A stretch of 64,000 nt of DNA from Ponticoccus litoralis (GCF_039769985.1 NZ_JBDNCH010000002.1:2170001-2234000), one strand, 5' to 3'. Shown: positions 16,413 through 25,765, numbered from the stretch's first letter. The notes: generated by a model not told the origin, from the letters alone. A program made the numbers and translations.

Positions 16413-16443
16413 GGGCGCCCCTTTGCGGGCGCCTTTGTCGTTT
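16413..16443 (+). terminator. Terminator after the 32-aa ORF
   Basis: GGCGCCC (16414-16420), loop CTTTGC, GGGCGCC (16427-16433), then TTTGTCGTTT. Confidence 0.6.
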
Positions 16444-16530
16444 CAGCCCCTGACATTCCCGTCACCCTGCATGGACGGGGCGGCGCATTGTCCTAGCTCT
16501 CGCCCAGATCACATCACAGGGAGAGAAGTC

Positions 16531-17316
16531 ATGACACAGACCAGACGGGCCTTTCTGGCCACTGCCGCCGCTGCCGGCACGATCACCGTGCTGCCCTTCC
16601 GCGCCCGCGCCGCAGCCCATGGCGGCGACATGTTCGAAACCGGGGCCGGGCCGGTGACGGTGCATCCGGTGCACCATGCCTCGATCGTGCTGGACACGCC
16701 GGTGGGCGTGATCTACGTCGACCCGGTCGGCGATCCGTCCGAATACGAGGGCATGCCTGCCGCCGACCTGATCCTGATCACGCATGAGCACGGCGACCAC
16801 TACAATGCCGAGGTGCTGGCCGCGGTGAAGGGCGAAAACACGCAGCTGATCACCAACCCGGCGGTCTTCGACATGCTGTCGGAGGATCTGAAGGCCAATG
16901 CGCAGGCGATGGAGAACGGCGCCAGCGCCAGCCTGACCGGCCTGCAGATCGATGCGATCCCGGCCTATAACACGACCGAGGAGCGCAAGACCTTCCACCC
17001 CGAGGGGCGCGACAACGGCTATGTGCTGACGATGGACCGTTTCCGGATCTACGTCTCGGGCGACACCGAGGACATCCCGGAGATGCGGGCGCTGCAGGAT
17101 ATCGATCTGGCCTTCGTCTGCATGAACCTGCCCTTCACCATGACGGCAGAGGCGGCGGCGGATGCGGTCAAGGCCTTCGCGCCGGCCTATGTCTATCCCT
17201 ACCACTACCGGGGCCGCGACGGTGGCACGCAGGATCCGGCGGCCTTCGCCGAAATGGTGGGCGAGGCCGCGCAGGTTCAGATGGGCGACTGGTACAAGCC
17301 CGGCGAGCTGGGCTGA
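16531..17316 (+). CDS. Tat-exported UlaG-like metallo-beta-lactamase-fold hydrolase
   Basis: 261 aa. N-terminal twin-arginine signal MTQTRRAFLATAAAAGTITV predicts folded export to the periplasm. The metal site THEHGDHYNAEVL (HxHxDH) is intact, followed by YVSGDTEDIPEMRAL and a final His in YVYPYHYRGRDGG. The arrangement is that of the UlaG/YtnP-like MBL-fold proteins; the substrate is unknown. SD GGGAGAG. Monocistronic, 86 bases before the P450. Confidence 0.8.
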   Translation: MTQTRRAFLATAAAAGTITVLPFRARAAAHGGDMFETGAGPVTVHPVHHASIVLDTPVGVIYVDPVGDPSEYEGMPAADLILITHEHGDHYNAEVLAAVKGENTQLITNPAVFDMLSEDLKANAQAMENGASASLTGLQIDAIPAYNTTEERKTFHPEGRDNGYVLTMDRFRIYVSGDTEDIPEMRALQDIDLAFVCMNLPFTMTAEAAADAVKAFAPAYVYPYHYRGRDGGTQDPAAFAEMVGEAAQVQMGDWYKPGELG

Positions 17317-17401
17317 CGGCGCTGATCCGGCGGGCAGGGTGGTCCTGCCTCTTGCCCGCGCCCGGCGCGCGGGTCACTCTGGCGGCGGGAGGACGATCAC
17401 C

Positions 17402-18610
17402 ATGCCGCTGGATCTGTCGCGCTTCGACCTGAACAGGATCGACGCGGAATTCATCGAAGACCCGCATCCGCTGTTGCATCGCTTGCGGGCTGAGAAGCCG
17501 ATCTTTCACAATGCGGACGGGTCGGTTTACCTGACGCGCCACGCCGATTGCCTGAAGGTCTACCAGAGCCGCGACATGCTGTCGGACAAGACCGAGGCCT
17601 TCGGCGAGAAGTTCGGGCGCTGCCCGCTGCACACCCATCACACGACCTCGCTGATCTTCAACGATCCGCCCTATCACACGGTGGTGCGGCGGCTGATCTC
17701 GGGCGCCTTCACGCCGCGCAAGCTGGCCGAGTTCGAGCCGCTGATCGCGGGCATCGTCGACCGGCTGCTCGACCGGGTCGAGGATCTGGGGACGCTCGAC
17801 CTGATCGAGGATTTCGCCAAGGTGCTGCCGACCGAGATCATTTCCTTCATGCTGGGCATCCCCGAGGAGCATCGCGCACAGCTGCGGGGCTATTCGTTGG
17901 CGATCCTCGGCGCGCTGGACCCCGTCGTCCCGCCCGAGCGGCTGACCGAGGGCAATCGCGCGGTGGAGGAGTTCGGCGCGATCCTGTCCGACCTGATCGA
18001 CTTTCGCCGCCGCAATCCCGAGGGCGCGCATCAGGGCGAGGTGCTGGAAAGCCTGATCTTCGGCGAGCATGAGGGGCGGCGCCTGACGCAGGAGGAACTG
18101 GTGCAGAACTGCATCTTCCTGCTGAACGCCGGGCACGAGACGACAACCAGCCTCGTGGGCAATGCCATCGGGCTGCTGCTGGACTGGCCCGATCAGCACC
18201 GGCTGCTGCTGGCGGAGCCCGGCCATATCGACACGGCGGTCGAGGAATTCCTGCGGCTGGAAAGCCCGCTTCAGATCGGCAACCGGCTGGCGGGAGAGGA
18301 TATCGCGCTGGCCTCGGGGGTGATCCCCAAGGGCACCTATATCCACACCTCGATTGCGGCGGCGAACCGCGACCCCGAGGTCTTCCCCGATCCCGACCGC
18401 ATGGACATCACCCGCAAGCCGAACCGGCATATCGCCTTCATCACCGGCATTCACGTCTGCCTAGGCGCGACGCTGGCGCGGGTCGAGGGGCGGATCGCGC
18501 TGGGGCGCTTCGTGCAGCGTTTTCCTAAGCTTGCGCAGACCGGAGAGCGCAGCCGGGTGCCGCTGGCGCGGTTCCGGGGCTATGCAAGCCTGCCGATTTC
18601 GGTGCGATAG
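17402..18610 (+). CDS. Cytochrome P450 (bacterial class I)
   Basis: 402 aa soluble haem monooxygenase from ATG 17402. Visible motifs: I-helix oxygen-activation AGHETTTS (about residue 242), K-helix ExxR in EEFLRLESP, and haem-ligand loop FITGIHVCLGATLAR with the proximal Cys. No ferredoxin or ferredoxin reductase gene is nearby, so electron partners must be encoded elsewhere. Substrate cannot be read from sequence. Confidence 0.9.
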   Translation: MPLDLSRFDLNRIDAEFIEDPHPLLHRLRAEKPIFHNADGSVYLTRHADCLKVYQSRDMLSDKTEAFGEKFGRCPLHTHHTTSLIFNDPPYHTVVRRLISGAFTPRKLAEFEPLIAGIVDRLLDRVEDLGTLDLIEDFAKVLPTEIISFMLGIPEEHRAQLRGYSLAILGALDPVVPPERLTEGNRAVEEFGAILSDLIDFRRRNPEGAHQGEVLESLIFGEHEGRRLTQEELVQNCIFLLNAGHETTTSLVGNAIGLLLDWPDQHRLLLAEPGHIDTAVEEFLRLESPLQIGNRLAGEDIALASGVIPKGTYIHTSIAAANRDPEVFPDPDRMDITRKPNRHIAFITGIHVCLGATLARVEGRIALGRFVQRFPKLAQTGERSRVPLARFRGYASLPISVR

Positions 18611-18715
18611 GGGGCAGGGCGCAGCGCGGTGCTTGGGGTTCTTGGCGCAGACGGGCGGGGGTGCGCGCGGGTACGCAGGGGCCACCCCGCCGCACCCCCG
18701 GCCAAGCGGCCAAAG

Positions 18716-18746
18716 AAAAGGGCGCCCGTTGCGGGGCGCCCTTTGT
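18716..18746. terminator. Bidirectional terminator between P450 and helicase
   Basis: AAAGGGCGCCC, loop GTTGC, GGGGCGCCCTTTG; A-tract on one side and T-tract on the other, serving convergent genes. Confidence 0.75.
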
Positions 18747-18763
18747 GTTTCCTGCGAAGAGGC

Positions 18764-20038
18764 TTATGCGGCCTGCGACCGGCGTCCGCCGCCGCGACGC
18801 GCGCGCGACCGGCGCGGCTGGGTGGTGCCGGGCTTTTGCCCGCCGCCATTGCCACCGCCGCCGCCACCGCGACGACGGCCACCGCCACCACGGGCGGGCT
18901 TCTTCTCGCCTTCCCACTCTTCACCGCTGGCGACCTCGATCTTGCGGCCCATGACCTTCTGGATGGCGCGGAATTCGTCCATCTCGGTCGGCGCGCAATA
19001 GGCGATGGCGGTGCCGTCCCGGCCCGCCCGCGCGGTGCGCCCGATGCGGTGGACGTAGTTGTCCGGCACGTTCGGCAGGTCGTAGTTGTAGACATAGCGC
19101 ACCGAGGGGATGTCGATGCCGCGCGCCGCCACGTCGGTGGCGACGAGCACGGTCAGCTCGCCTTCCTTGAAGGATTTCAGCGCGCGGTCGCGCTGGCCCT
19201 GGCTCTTGTTGCCGTGGATCGAGGCGGCGGCAAAGCCCTTGTCCTCAAGCTGGCGCTTGAGCTTTTCGGCGCCGTGCTTGGTGCGGGCAAAGACCAGCGC
19301 CGCATCGGTGCGGTGCCGGTCCAGATGCGTGATCAGCAGCCCGGTCTTGTGCGCCTGCTCGACGAAGTGGACGCTTTGCTCGATGCGCTCGACCGGCTTG
19401 CCCGGAGGCGTGACCTCGATCCGGACGGCGTCGGTCAGGTAGGCGCCGGCGATCTCGGCCATCTGCTTGGGCATGGTGGCCGAGAACAGCATGGTCTGAC
19501 GCTCGGCGGGCAGCACCTTGGCGATCTGGCGCAGCGCGTGGATGAAGCCGAGGTCCAGCATCTGGTCGGCCTCGTCCAGCACGAGGAACTTCGCCTCGTC
19601 CAGACGCACGGCCTTGCGGTCCAGAAGGTCGATCAGGCGGCCCGGCGTGGCGACGAGCACATCGGTGCCCTTGGTCAGCTTCTGCGCCTGCGCGTTGATG
19701 GACTGGCCGCCGACCACAAGCGCGGTCTTGATGTGGGTGCCCTCGGCATAGGCGCGCAGGTTCTCGAGGATCTGCTTGGCCAGTTCGCGGGTCGGCGCAA
19801 GGATCAGCGCGCGGGCGGTCTTGGGCGCGGCCCGGCCCTCCATCCGCATCAGGGCAGAGAGCAGCGGCAGGCCGAAGGCAGCGGTCTTGCCGGTGCCGGT
19901 CTGGGCAAGGCCCAGCACGTCGCGCCCGTTCATCGCATGCGGGATCGCCTGCGTCTGGATCGGGGTGGGGGCGGTGATGTTAAGGGCGGCCAGGTTGGCC
20001 TGAAGGCGGGGCGGCAGCCCCAGCATGTCGAAATCCAA
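18764..20038 (-). CDS. DEAD-box RNA helicase, RhlE-like
   Basis: 424 aa ATP-dependent RNA helicase. Motifs in order: Q-motif TAPTPIQTQAI, I AQTGTGKT, Ia PTRELAKQ, Ib TPGR, II DEAD, III SAT, V ATDVAARGID, VI HRIGRTARAG. The C-terminal tail is very Gly/Arg-rich (RRRGGGGGGNGGGQKPG), as in RhlE/cold-shock helicases, and probably binds RNA non-specifically. It is inserted opposite in orientation between rpmD and rplO. The 5' leader contains a perfect 18-bp palindrome, a plausible regulatory structure. Confidence 0.93.
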   Translation of the reverse strand: MDFDMLGLPPRLQANLAALNITAPTPIQTQAIPHAMNGRDVLGLAQTGTGKTAAFGLPLLSALMRMEGRAAPKTARALILAPTRELAKQILENLRAYAEGTHIKTALVVGGQSINAQAQKLTKGTDVLVATPGRLIDLLDRKAVRLDEAKFLVLDEADQMLDLGFIHALRQIAKVLPAERQTMLFSATMPKQMAEIAGAYLTDAVRIEVTPPGKPVERIEQSVHFVEQAHKTGLLITHLDRHRTDAALVFARTKHGAEKLKRQLEDKGFAAASIHGNKSQGQRDRALKSFKEGELTVLVATDVAARGIDIPSVRYVYNYDLPNVPDNYVHRIGRTARAGRDGTAIAYCAPTEMDEFRAIQKVMGRKIEVASGEEWEGEKKPARGGGGRRRGGGGGGNGGGQKPGTTQPRRSRARRGGGRRSQAA

Positions 20039-20465
20039 GTCTTTTCCTTTGCGGCGGGGCAGCTGCCCCGCAAAACGAACGAGGGCCCGCGCCCCGTCAG
20101 CGGGGCGTGAGGCACACGATAGGGTGACCGCGAGCGCGGGCTGCCACGGCTCGGATGCCGGAAAGCCTGTCGCGGGTCGGAACCCATGCGTGATGTGGGA
20201 GCCATGTTCGGAGATGTCGTGCCGTGCGGACCGGTGGCCCTGCTGCCCCGCTCACGCGGCGGGTGCGGCACAGGGGAGCATATGCGCGCCGCGGCGCAGA
20301 ATGTCAAGGCTGCGCGGGGCGGTGGGCTTGATCGCGGGCCGGGCCTTCTGTATACGCGCCCGGTGGCCCGACTCGGACAACGGGGCGGGGTCACGTTCAC
20401 AATCAAGAAAAGCCGTGGTTGGCCCATCTCGCTTCGAGGGTCACATCCGGCAATGGAGAAGCGAT
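20039..20465. other. Divergent region between helicase and rplO
   Basis: 427 bases without a gene. It holds the helicase leader, with a perfect palindrome GCGGGGCAGCTGCCCCGC (about 20052-20069) and a GCCCCG/CGGGGC hairpin, and the rplO promoter (20328-20356). Confidence 0.6.
20328..20356 (+). promoter_or_regulatory. Sigma70-like promoter of rplO-secY-adk
   Basis: TTGATC (20328-20333), 17-nt spacer, TATACG (20351-20356); same -10 as the rpsL promoter. Confidence 0.6.
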
Positions 20466-20930
20466 ATGAAACTGCATGAACTGCGCGACAATCCCGGCGC
20501 AACCAAGCGCAAGCAGCGCATCTACCGTGGCCCGGGTTCGGGTCGTGGTAAGATGGGTGGCCGTGGTATCAAGGGTCAGAAGTCCCGTTCGGGTGTGGCC
20601 ATCAATGGCTACGAAGGCGGCCAGATGCCGCTGTACCAGCGTCTGCCCAAGCGCGGCTTCAACAAGCCGAACCGCAAGGAATACGCTGTCGTCAACCTGG
20701 GCCTGATCCAGAAGTTCGTCGACGCGGGCAAGCTGGAAGCCGGTTCCATCACCGAGGATCTGCTGGTGGCTTCGGGCCTCGTGCGCCGCAAGCTGGACGG
20801 CATTCGTGTCCTCGCCAAGGGCGAGATCACCGGCGCCCTGACCATCGACGTCACTGGCGCATCGAAGTCCGCTGTCGAGGCGGTCGAGAAGGCCGGCGGC
20901 TCGCTCAAGGTGGCTGCGGCGGCGGAGTGA
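20466..20930 (+). CDS. rplO: 50S ribosomal protein L15
   Basis: 154 aa, MKLHELRDNPGATKRKQRIY with the Gly-rich GPGSGRGKMGGRGIKGQKSR. Late-assembly 23S binder. SD GGAGAAGCG. Upstream of secY as in typical spc operons, but on its own promoter after the helicase insertion. Confidence 0.98.
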   Translation: MKLHELRDNPGATKRKQRIYRGPGSGRGKMGGRGIKGQKSRSGVAINGYEGGQMPLYQRLPKRGFNKPNRKEYAVVNLGLIQKFVDAGKLEAGSITEDLLVASGLVRRKLDGIRVLAKGEITGALTIDVTGASKSAVEAVEKAGGSLKVAAAAE

Positions 20931-21073
20931 GCCCCGCTTGCGCCCTGACCACGGCGCAATACCGGGTTGTGAGCGGCGTCCGCGCCGCTTACATGTGCCC
21001 CTAGTTTTCCCCGAACGCCGCCCGATGCTGGAAAACGCGTCGAGGCGGCGTTTGTCATAACAGAGAGATCCGC

Positions 21074-22441
21074 ATGGTATCCGCAGCAGAGCAAATGGCC
21101 GCCAACACAAGCTGGGCGGCGCTTGGCAAGGCAACCGACCTGCGCAACCGAATCCTGTTTACGCTTGGCCTGCTGATCGTCTACCGGCTGGGGACCTTCA
21201 TCCCCGTTCCCGGCATCGACGGCGCCGCGCTGAAGGAATTCGTCGACCAGGCCTCCAGCGGCATCGCGGGCATTGCCTCGATGTTCACCGGCGGTGCGCT
21301 GGGACGCATGGGGATCTTTGCTCTGGGCATCATGCCCTACATCTCGGCCTCGATCATGGTGCAGCTTCTGACGGCCATGGTGCCGCAGCTCGAGCAGCTC
21401 AAGAAAGAGGGTGAGCAGGGGCGCAAGAAGATCAACCAGTACACGCGTTACGGCACCGTGGTGCTGGCGCTGATCCAGTCCTACGGCCTGGCCGCCTCGC
21501 TGGAAGCGGGCGACCTCGTGACCGATCCGGGCTGGTACTTCCGCGCGTCCTGCATGATCACGCTGGTCGGCGGCACCATGTTCCTGATGTGGCTGGGCGA
21601 GCAGATCACCGCCCGCGGCGTCGGCAACGGCATCTCGCTGATCATCTTCGTCGGCATCATCGCCGAGGTTCCCGCCGCTCTGGCGCAGTTCTTCGCCTCG
21701 GGTCGCTCGGGCGCCATCAGCCCCGCCGTGATCGTCGGCGTGATCGTGATGGTGGTGGCCACCATCGCCTTTGTCGTCTTCATGGAGAGGGCGCTGCGAA
21801 AGATCACCATCCAGTACCCCCGCCGTCAGGTCGGCATGAAGATGACCGAGGCGCAGTCCTCGCACCTGCCGGTCAAGGTCAACCCGGCGGGCGTCATCCC
21901 GGCGATCTTCGCCTCGTCGCTGCTGCTGCTGCCGATCACGATCTCGACCTTCTCGGGTTCCGACGCGGGTCCGATCATGTCGACGATCCTCGCCTACTTC
22001 GGACCGGGCCAGCCGCTCTACCTGCTGTTCTTCGCGGTGATGATCGTCTTCTTCGCCTATTTCTACACCTTCAACGTCTCGTTCAAACCGGACGACGTGG
22101 CGGACAACCTGAAGAACCAGAACGGCTTCGTGCCCGGCATCCGGCCCGGCAAGCGGACGGCGGAATACCTTGAATACGTGGTGAACCGCGTGCTGGTCCT
22201 TGGCTCGCTCTACCTGACGGCGGTCTGCCTGCTGCCAGAGATCGTGCGGAACCAGTTCGCCATTCCGTTCTACTTCGGCGGCACCTCGGTGCTGATCGTG
22301 GTGAGCGTGACCATGGACACGATCCAGCAGGTTCAAAGCCATCTGCTGGCGCATCAATACGAAGGTCTCATCCAGAAATCGCAGCTGCGTGGTAAGGGTG
22401 GCAAGGCACGGAAGAAAAGAGGGGCACCGGCGCGTCGATGA
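21074..22441 (+). CDS. secY: Preprotein translocase subunit SecY
   Basis: 455 aa, ten-helix channel of the Sec translocon in the inner membrane. Starts MVSAAEQMAANTSWAALGKA; includes YRLGTFIPVPGIDGAALKEF (TM1/plug area) and YPRRQVGMKMTEAQSSHLPV (the cytoplasmic C4 loop used by SecA and ribosomes). Basic C-terminus GKGGKARKKRGAPARR. Its TGA overlaps the adk ATG. Confidence 0.98.
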   Translation: MVSAAEQMAANTSWAALGKATDLRNRILFTLGLLIVYRLGTFIPVPGIDGAALKEFVDQASSGIAGIASMFTGGALGRMGIFALGIMPYISASIMVQLLTAMVPQLEQLKKEGEQGRKKINQYTRYGTVVLALIQSYGLAASLEAGDLVTDPGWYFRASCMITLVGGTMFLMWLGEQITARGVGNGISLIIFVGIIAEVPAALAQFFASGRSGAISPAVIVGVIVMVVATIAFVVFMERALRKITIQYPRRQVGMKMTEAQSSHLPVKVNPAGVIPAIFASSLLLLPITISTFSGSDAGPIMSTILAYFGPGQPLYLLFFAVMIVFFAYFYTFNVSFKPDDVADNLKNQNGFVPGIRPGKRTAEYLEYVVNRVLVLGSLYLTAVCLLPEIVRNQFAIPFYFGGTSVLIVVSVTMDTIQQVQSHLLAHQYEGLIQKSQLRGKGGKARKKRGAPARR

Positions 22442-23016
22442 ATATCATTCTTTTGGGACCGCCGGGGGCGGGCAAGGGCACGCAGGCCGCGAAACTGGTC
22501 GAAGAACGCGGCATGGTGCAACTGTCCACCGGGGACATGCTGCGCGCCGCCAAGACTAGCGGGACGGAAATGGGCAAGCGCGTGGCCGAGGTCATGGACC
22601 GCGGCGAGCTTGTCACCGATGAGATCGTCATCGGCCTGATCCGCGAAAAGCTGGAAGCGGGCGGGGCGTCCGGCTTCATCTTCGACGGTTTCCCCCGCAC
22701 GCTGAAGCAGGCGGATGCGCTGGGTGAGCTTCTGGCAGAGGTCGGGCAGACGCTGGATCACGTCATCGAGCTGCGGGTCGAGGACGAGGCGCTGGTGCAC
22801 CGGATCGTCAATCGCGCCGAAGAGGCCCGCGCCGCGGGTCAGCCGGTGCGCGCCGACGACAACGAAGAATCGCTGCGCACGCGTCTTGCGGCCTACTACA
22901 AGATGACCTCGCCGCTGGTCGGCTACTACTACGCCAAGGGCCTTTACAGCCGCGTCGACGGCATGGCCGCCATGGACGAGGTCAAGGCGCAGATCGCGGC
23001 AACACTGGACGCCTGA
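22438..23016 (+). CDS. adk: Adenylate kinase
   Basis: 192 aa, AMP + ATP to 2 ADP. P-loop GPPGAGKGTQ, AMP-binding LSTGDMLRAA and DGFPRTLKQAD, and a short LID (IVNRAEEARAAGQPVRADDN) lacking the zinc cysteines of long-form Adks. Overlaps secY by 4 bases (ATGA), implying coupled translation. Confidence 0.97.
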   Translation: MNIILLGPPGAGKGTQAAKLVEERGMVQLSTGDMLRAAKTSGTEMGKRVAEVMDRGELVTDEIVIGLIREKLEAGGASGFIFDGFPRTLKQADALGELLAEVGQTLDHVIELRVEDEALVHRIVNRAEEARAAGQPVRADDNEESLRTRLAAYYKMTSPLVGYYYAKGLYSRVDGMAAMDEVKAQIAATLDA

Positions 23017-23048
23017 GGGCGCCGGGCCGGGGCCGGGGGCGGCAGGGG

Positions 23049-23077
23049 TTGACGCCTCGTCGCAAAACCCGTACGCA
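23049..23077 (+). promoter_or_regulatory. Putative promoter of rpsM-rpsK-rpoA
   Basis: TTGACG (23049-23054), 17-nt spacer, TACGCA (23072-23077) in the 213-base gap between adk and rpsM. The -10 is weak. Confidence 0.4.
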
Positions 23078-23229
23078 CCCGCATCTCCGTCGGAGAATCA
23101 ATCCGTGTGGCGGGTCGCCCCCGCCGCGCAGATCACCTGACAAGCTTGGGCCCGCAGGCAGACGCCTCGGGCCTTCGGTTGTGAAAAAAGGGCCTGGAGT
23201 GACGGGCTCGCAACGAAAGGAACAGAGAC

Positions 23230-23598
23230 TTGGCACGTATTGCCGGCGTCAACATCCCGACCAACAAGCGCGTCGTGATTGCGCTTACCTACATCCACGG
23301 CATCGGTCCGGCGGTCGCAAAGGAAATCTGCGAAGCCACCAAGATCGACGCCGCGCGTCGCGTCAACGAACTGTCGGACAGCGAAGTCCTGCAGGTGCGT
23401 GAATACATCGACGCCAACCTGACCGTCGAAGGCGACCTGCGCCGCGACACCCAGATGAACATCAAGCGCCTGATGGACCTTGGCTGCTACCGCGGCCTGC
23501 GTCATCGTCGCAACCTGCCCGTGCGCGGTCAGCGCACACACACCAACGCTCGCACGCGCAAAGGCCCCGCGAAGGCCATTGCCGGCAAGAAGAAGTAA
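23230..23598 (+). CDS. rpsM: 30S ribosomal protein S13 (TTG start)
   Basis: 122 aa, read MARIAGVNIPTNKRVVIALT from a TTG at 23230; no in-frame ATG/GTG gives the conserved N-terminus. SD AAAGGAAC upstream. Conserved CYRGLRHRRNLPVRGQRTHT. Contacts P-site tRNA and the subunit bridge. An inefficient start codon for a ribosomal protein is unusual. Confidence 0.97.
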   Translation: MARIAGVNIPTNKRVVIALTYIHGIGPAVAKEICEATKIDAARRVNELSDSEVLQVREYIDANLTVEGDLRRDTQMNIKRLMDLGCYRGLRHRRNLPVRGQRTHTNARTRKGPAKAIAGKKK

Positions 23599-23613
23599 GG
23601 GAGGGTTCGACCT

Positions 23614-24009
23614 ATGGCACGCGATACTCGCCGCGCTGGCGGCAAGAAAAAGGTCTCCAAGAACATCGCCGCTGGCGTTGCTCACGTGAACTCGACCTTC
23701 AACAACACCAAGATCCTGATCTCGGACGTGCAGGGCAACGCGATCTCGTGGTCGTCCGCCGGCACCATGGGCTTCAAGGGCTCGCGCAAGTCGACGCCCT
23801 ACGCCGCCCAGCTGGCTGCGGAAGACGCGGGCAAGAAAGCCCAGGATCACGGCGTGAAGACGCTGGAAGTCGAAGTGCAGGGCCCCGGTTCGGGCCGCGA
23901 ATCGGCGCTGCGCGCGCTGGCTGCCGTCGGCTTCAACATCACGTCCATCCGCGACGTGACGCCGATCGCACACAACGGCTGCCGCCCGCCGAAGCGCCGC
24001 CGCGTCTGA
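23614..24009 (+). CDS. rpsK: 30S ribosomal protein S11
   Basis: 131 aa, MARDTRRAGGKKKVSKNIAA with GVAHVNSTFNNTKILISDVQ and C-terminal NGCRPPKRRRV. Platform protein near the mRNA exit. 15 bases after rpsM. Confidence 0.98.
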   Translation: MARDTRRAGGKKKVSKNIAAGVAHVNSTFNNTKILISDVQGNAISWSSAGTMGFKGSRKSTPYAAQLAAEDAGKKAQDHGVKTLEVEVQGPGSGRESALRALAAVGFNITSIRDVTPIAHNGCRPPKRRRV

Positions 24010-24127
24010 TCGCACCTGATTACCGGACGAGGCGGGGCCCTGTTGCCCTGCCTCGTTCCGTCGTTTCGAAACCTCGGGCGTCTGTCCCTATCGGACATGG
24101 GGGACGGGCTGGTATGGAGGGAATTGC

Positions 24128-25145
24128 ATGATCCACAAGAACTGGGCCGAATTGATCAAGCCGACACAGCTGGAGATCAAGCCCGGCGCCGACCCGTCCC
24201 GGCAGGCCACTGTCATCGCCGAACCGCTGGAGCGCGGCTTCGGTCTGACACTCGGCAACGCGCTGCGCCGCGTGCTGCTGTCCTCGCTTCAGGGCGCGGC
24301 CATCACCTCTGTGCAGATCGACAACGTCCTGCACGAGTTCTCCTCGGTGGACGGTGTCCGCGAGGACGTGACCGACATCATCCTGAACCTCAAGCAGGTC
24401 TCGCTGCGGATGGAAGTCGAAGGGCCCAAGCGCCTGTCGGTTTCCGCCAAGGGCCCGGGCGTCGTCACCGCCGGTGACATCTCGGAAACCAATGGCATCG
24501 AGGTTCTGAACCGCGATCACGTGATCTGTCATGTGGACGAGGGTGCAGAGGTCTACATGGAATTCACCGTGAACCTCGGCAAGGGCTATGTCTCGGCTGA
24601 CAAGAACAAGCCCGAAGACGCCCCGATCGGCCTGATCCCGATCGACGCGATCTACTCGCCGGTGAAGAAGGTCGCCTACGACGTGCAGCCCACCCGCGAG
24701 GGCCAGGTGCTGGACTACGACAAGCTGACCATGAAGATCGACACCGACGGCTCGATCACGCCCGAGGACGCCGTGGCCTTCGCCGCGCGCATCCTGCAGG
24801 ATCAGCTGTCGATCTTCGTCAACTTCGACGAGCCGGAATCGGCCCAGCGTCACGACGACGACGACGGTCTGGAGTTCAACCCGCTGCTGCTGAAGAAGGT
24901 CGACGAGCTGGAGCTCTCGGTCCGTTCGGCAAACTGCCTGAAGAACGACAACATCGTCTACATCGGCGACCTGATCCAGAAGACCGAAGCAGAGATGCTG
25001 CGCACCCCGAACTTCGACCGGCAAGTCCTTGAACGAGATCAAGGAAGTGCTGTCGGGCATGGGTCTGCACCTTGGCATGGACGTCGAGGACTGGCCGCCG
25101 GACAACATCGAGGATCTGGCCAAGAAGCTGGAAGACTCGTTCTGA
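24128..25145 (+). CDS. rpoA: RNA polymerase alpha subunit, +1 frameshift in the C-terminal domain
   Basis: N-terminal domain (MIHKNWAELIKPTQLEIKPG, ERGFGLTLGNALRRVLLSSL) for core assembly; C-terminal DNA/UP-element and activator-contact domain. At about 25015-25021, inside the helix-hairpin-helix TPNFxRKSLNEIKE, one extra base shifts the frame. The second frame restores SLNEIKEVLSGMGLHLGMDV to DLAKKLEDSF and stop 25145 (about 338 aa). Essential gene, so a sequence error is the likely cause. Confidence 0.96.
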
Positions 25146-25149
25146 GAAA

Positions 25150-25168
25150 GGTGGGTTGAAAACCCACC
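25150..25168. repeat. GGTGGGTT hairpin after rpoA
   Basis: Perfect GGTGGGTT, loop GAA, AACCCACC stem-loop directly after the rpoA stop, related to the 15010-15092 repeats. A second hairpin CGAGGC...GCCTCG follows at about 25175-25194. Confidence 0.6.
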
Positions 25169-25286
25169 CCACGGCGAGGCGGCAACGCCTCGTCCCGGGC
25201 ATCCGCCCCAAGGAGAGCCGGTGACACGCATCGCCGGACTGACAAAGCAAAACCGCCCGTAGAGGGCACCCATTGGAGAAAGACAC

Positions 25287-25706
25287 ATGCGTCACGCAAA
25301 AGGCTACCGCCGCCTGAACCGTACCCACGAGCACCGCAAGGCCCTGTGGGCGAACATGGCGGGCTCGCTGATCGAGCACGAGCAGATCAAGACCACGCTG
25401 CCGAAGGCCAAGGAACTCAAGCGCGTCATCGACAAGCTGATCACGCTGGGCAAGCGCGGCGACCTGCACGCACGCCGTCAGGCCGCATCGCAGCTGAAGC
25501 AGGACATGCACGTTGCCAAGCTGTTCGAAATCCTCGGCCCGCGCTACGCCGAGCGTCAGGGTGGCTACTGCCGCGTCCTGAAGGCCGGCTTCCGCTACGG
25601 TGACATGGCGCCCATGGCGATCATCGAACTGGTCGACCGCGACACCGACGCCAAGGGCGCTGCCGACAAGGCCCGCCTGGCCGCCTACGAAGACGCCGAC
25701 GAATAA
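25287..25706 (+). CDS. rplQ: 50S ribosomal protein L17
   Basis: 139 aa, MRHAKGYRRLNRTHEHRKAL with the conserved QIKTTLPKAKELKRVIDKLI. Last gene of the ribosomal block; terminator follows. Confidence 0.98.
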   Translation: MRHAKGYRRLNRTHEHRKALWANMAGSLIEHEQIKTTLPKAKELKRVIDKLITLGKRGDLHARRQAASQLKQDMHVAKLFEILGPRYAERQGGYCRVLKAGFRYGDMAPMAIIELVDRDTDAKGAADKARLAAYEDADE

Positions 25707-25730
25707 GACTTCGGGGCCATCGCCCCAGCA

Positions 25731-25765
25731 GAAAGGCCCCCGCCATCTGGTCGGGGGCCTTTTTC
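25731..25765 (+). terminator. Rho-independent terminator after rplQ
   Basis: AAAGGCCCCCG, 9-nt loop, CGGGGGCCTTTTT. Confidence 0.9.
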
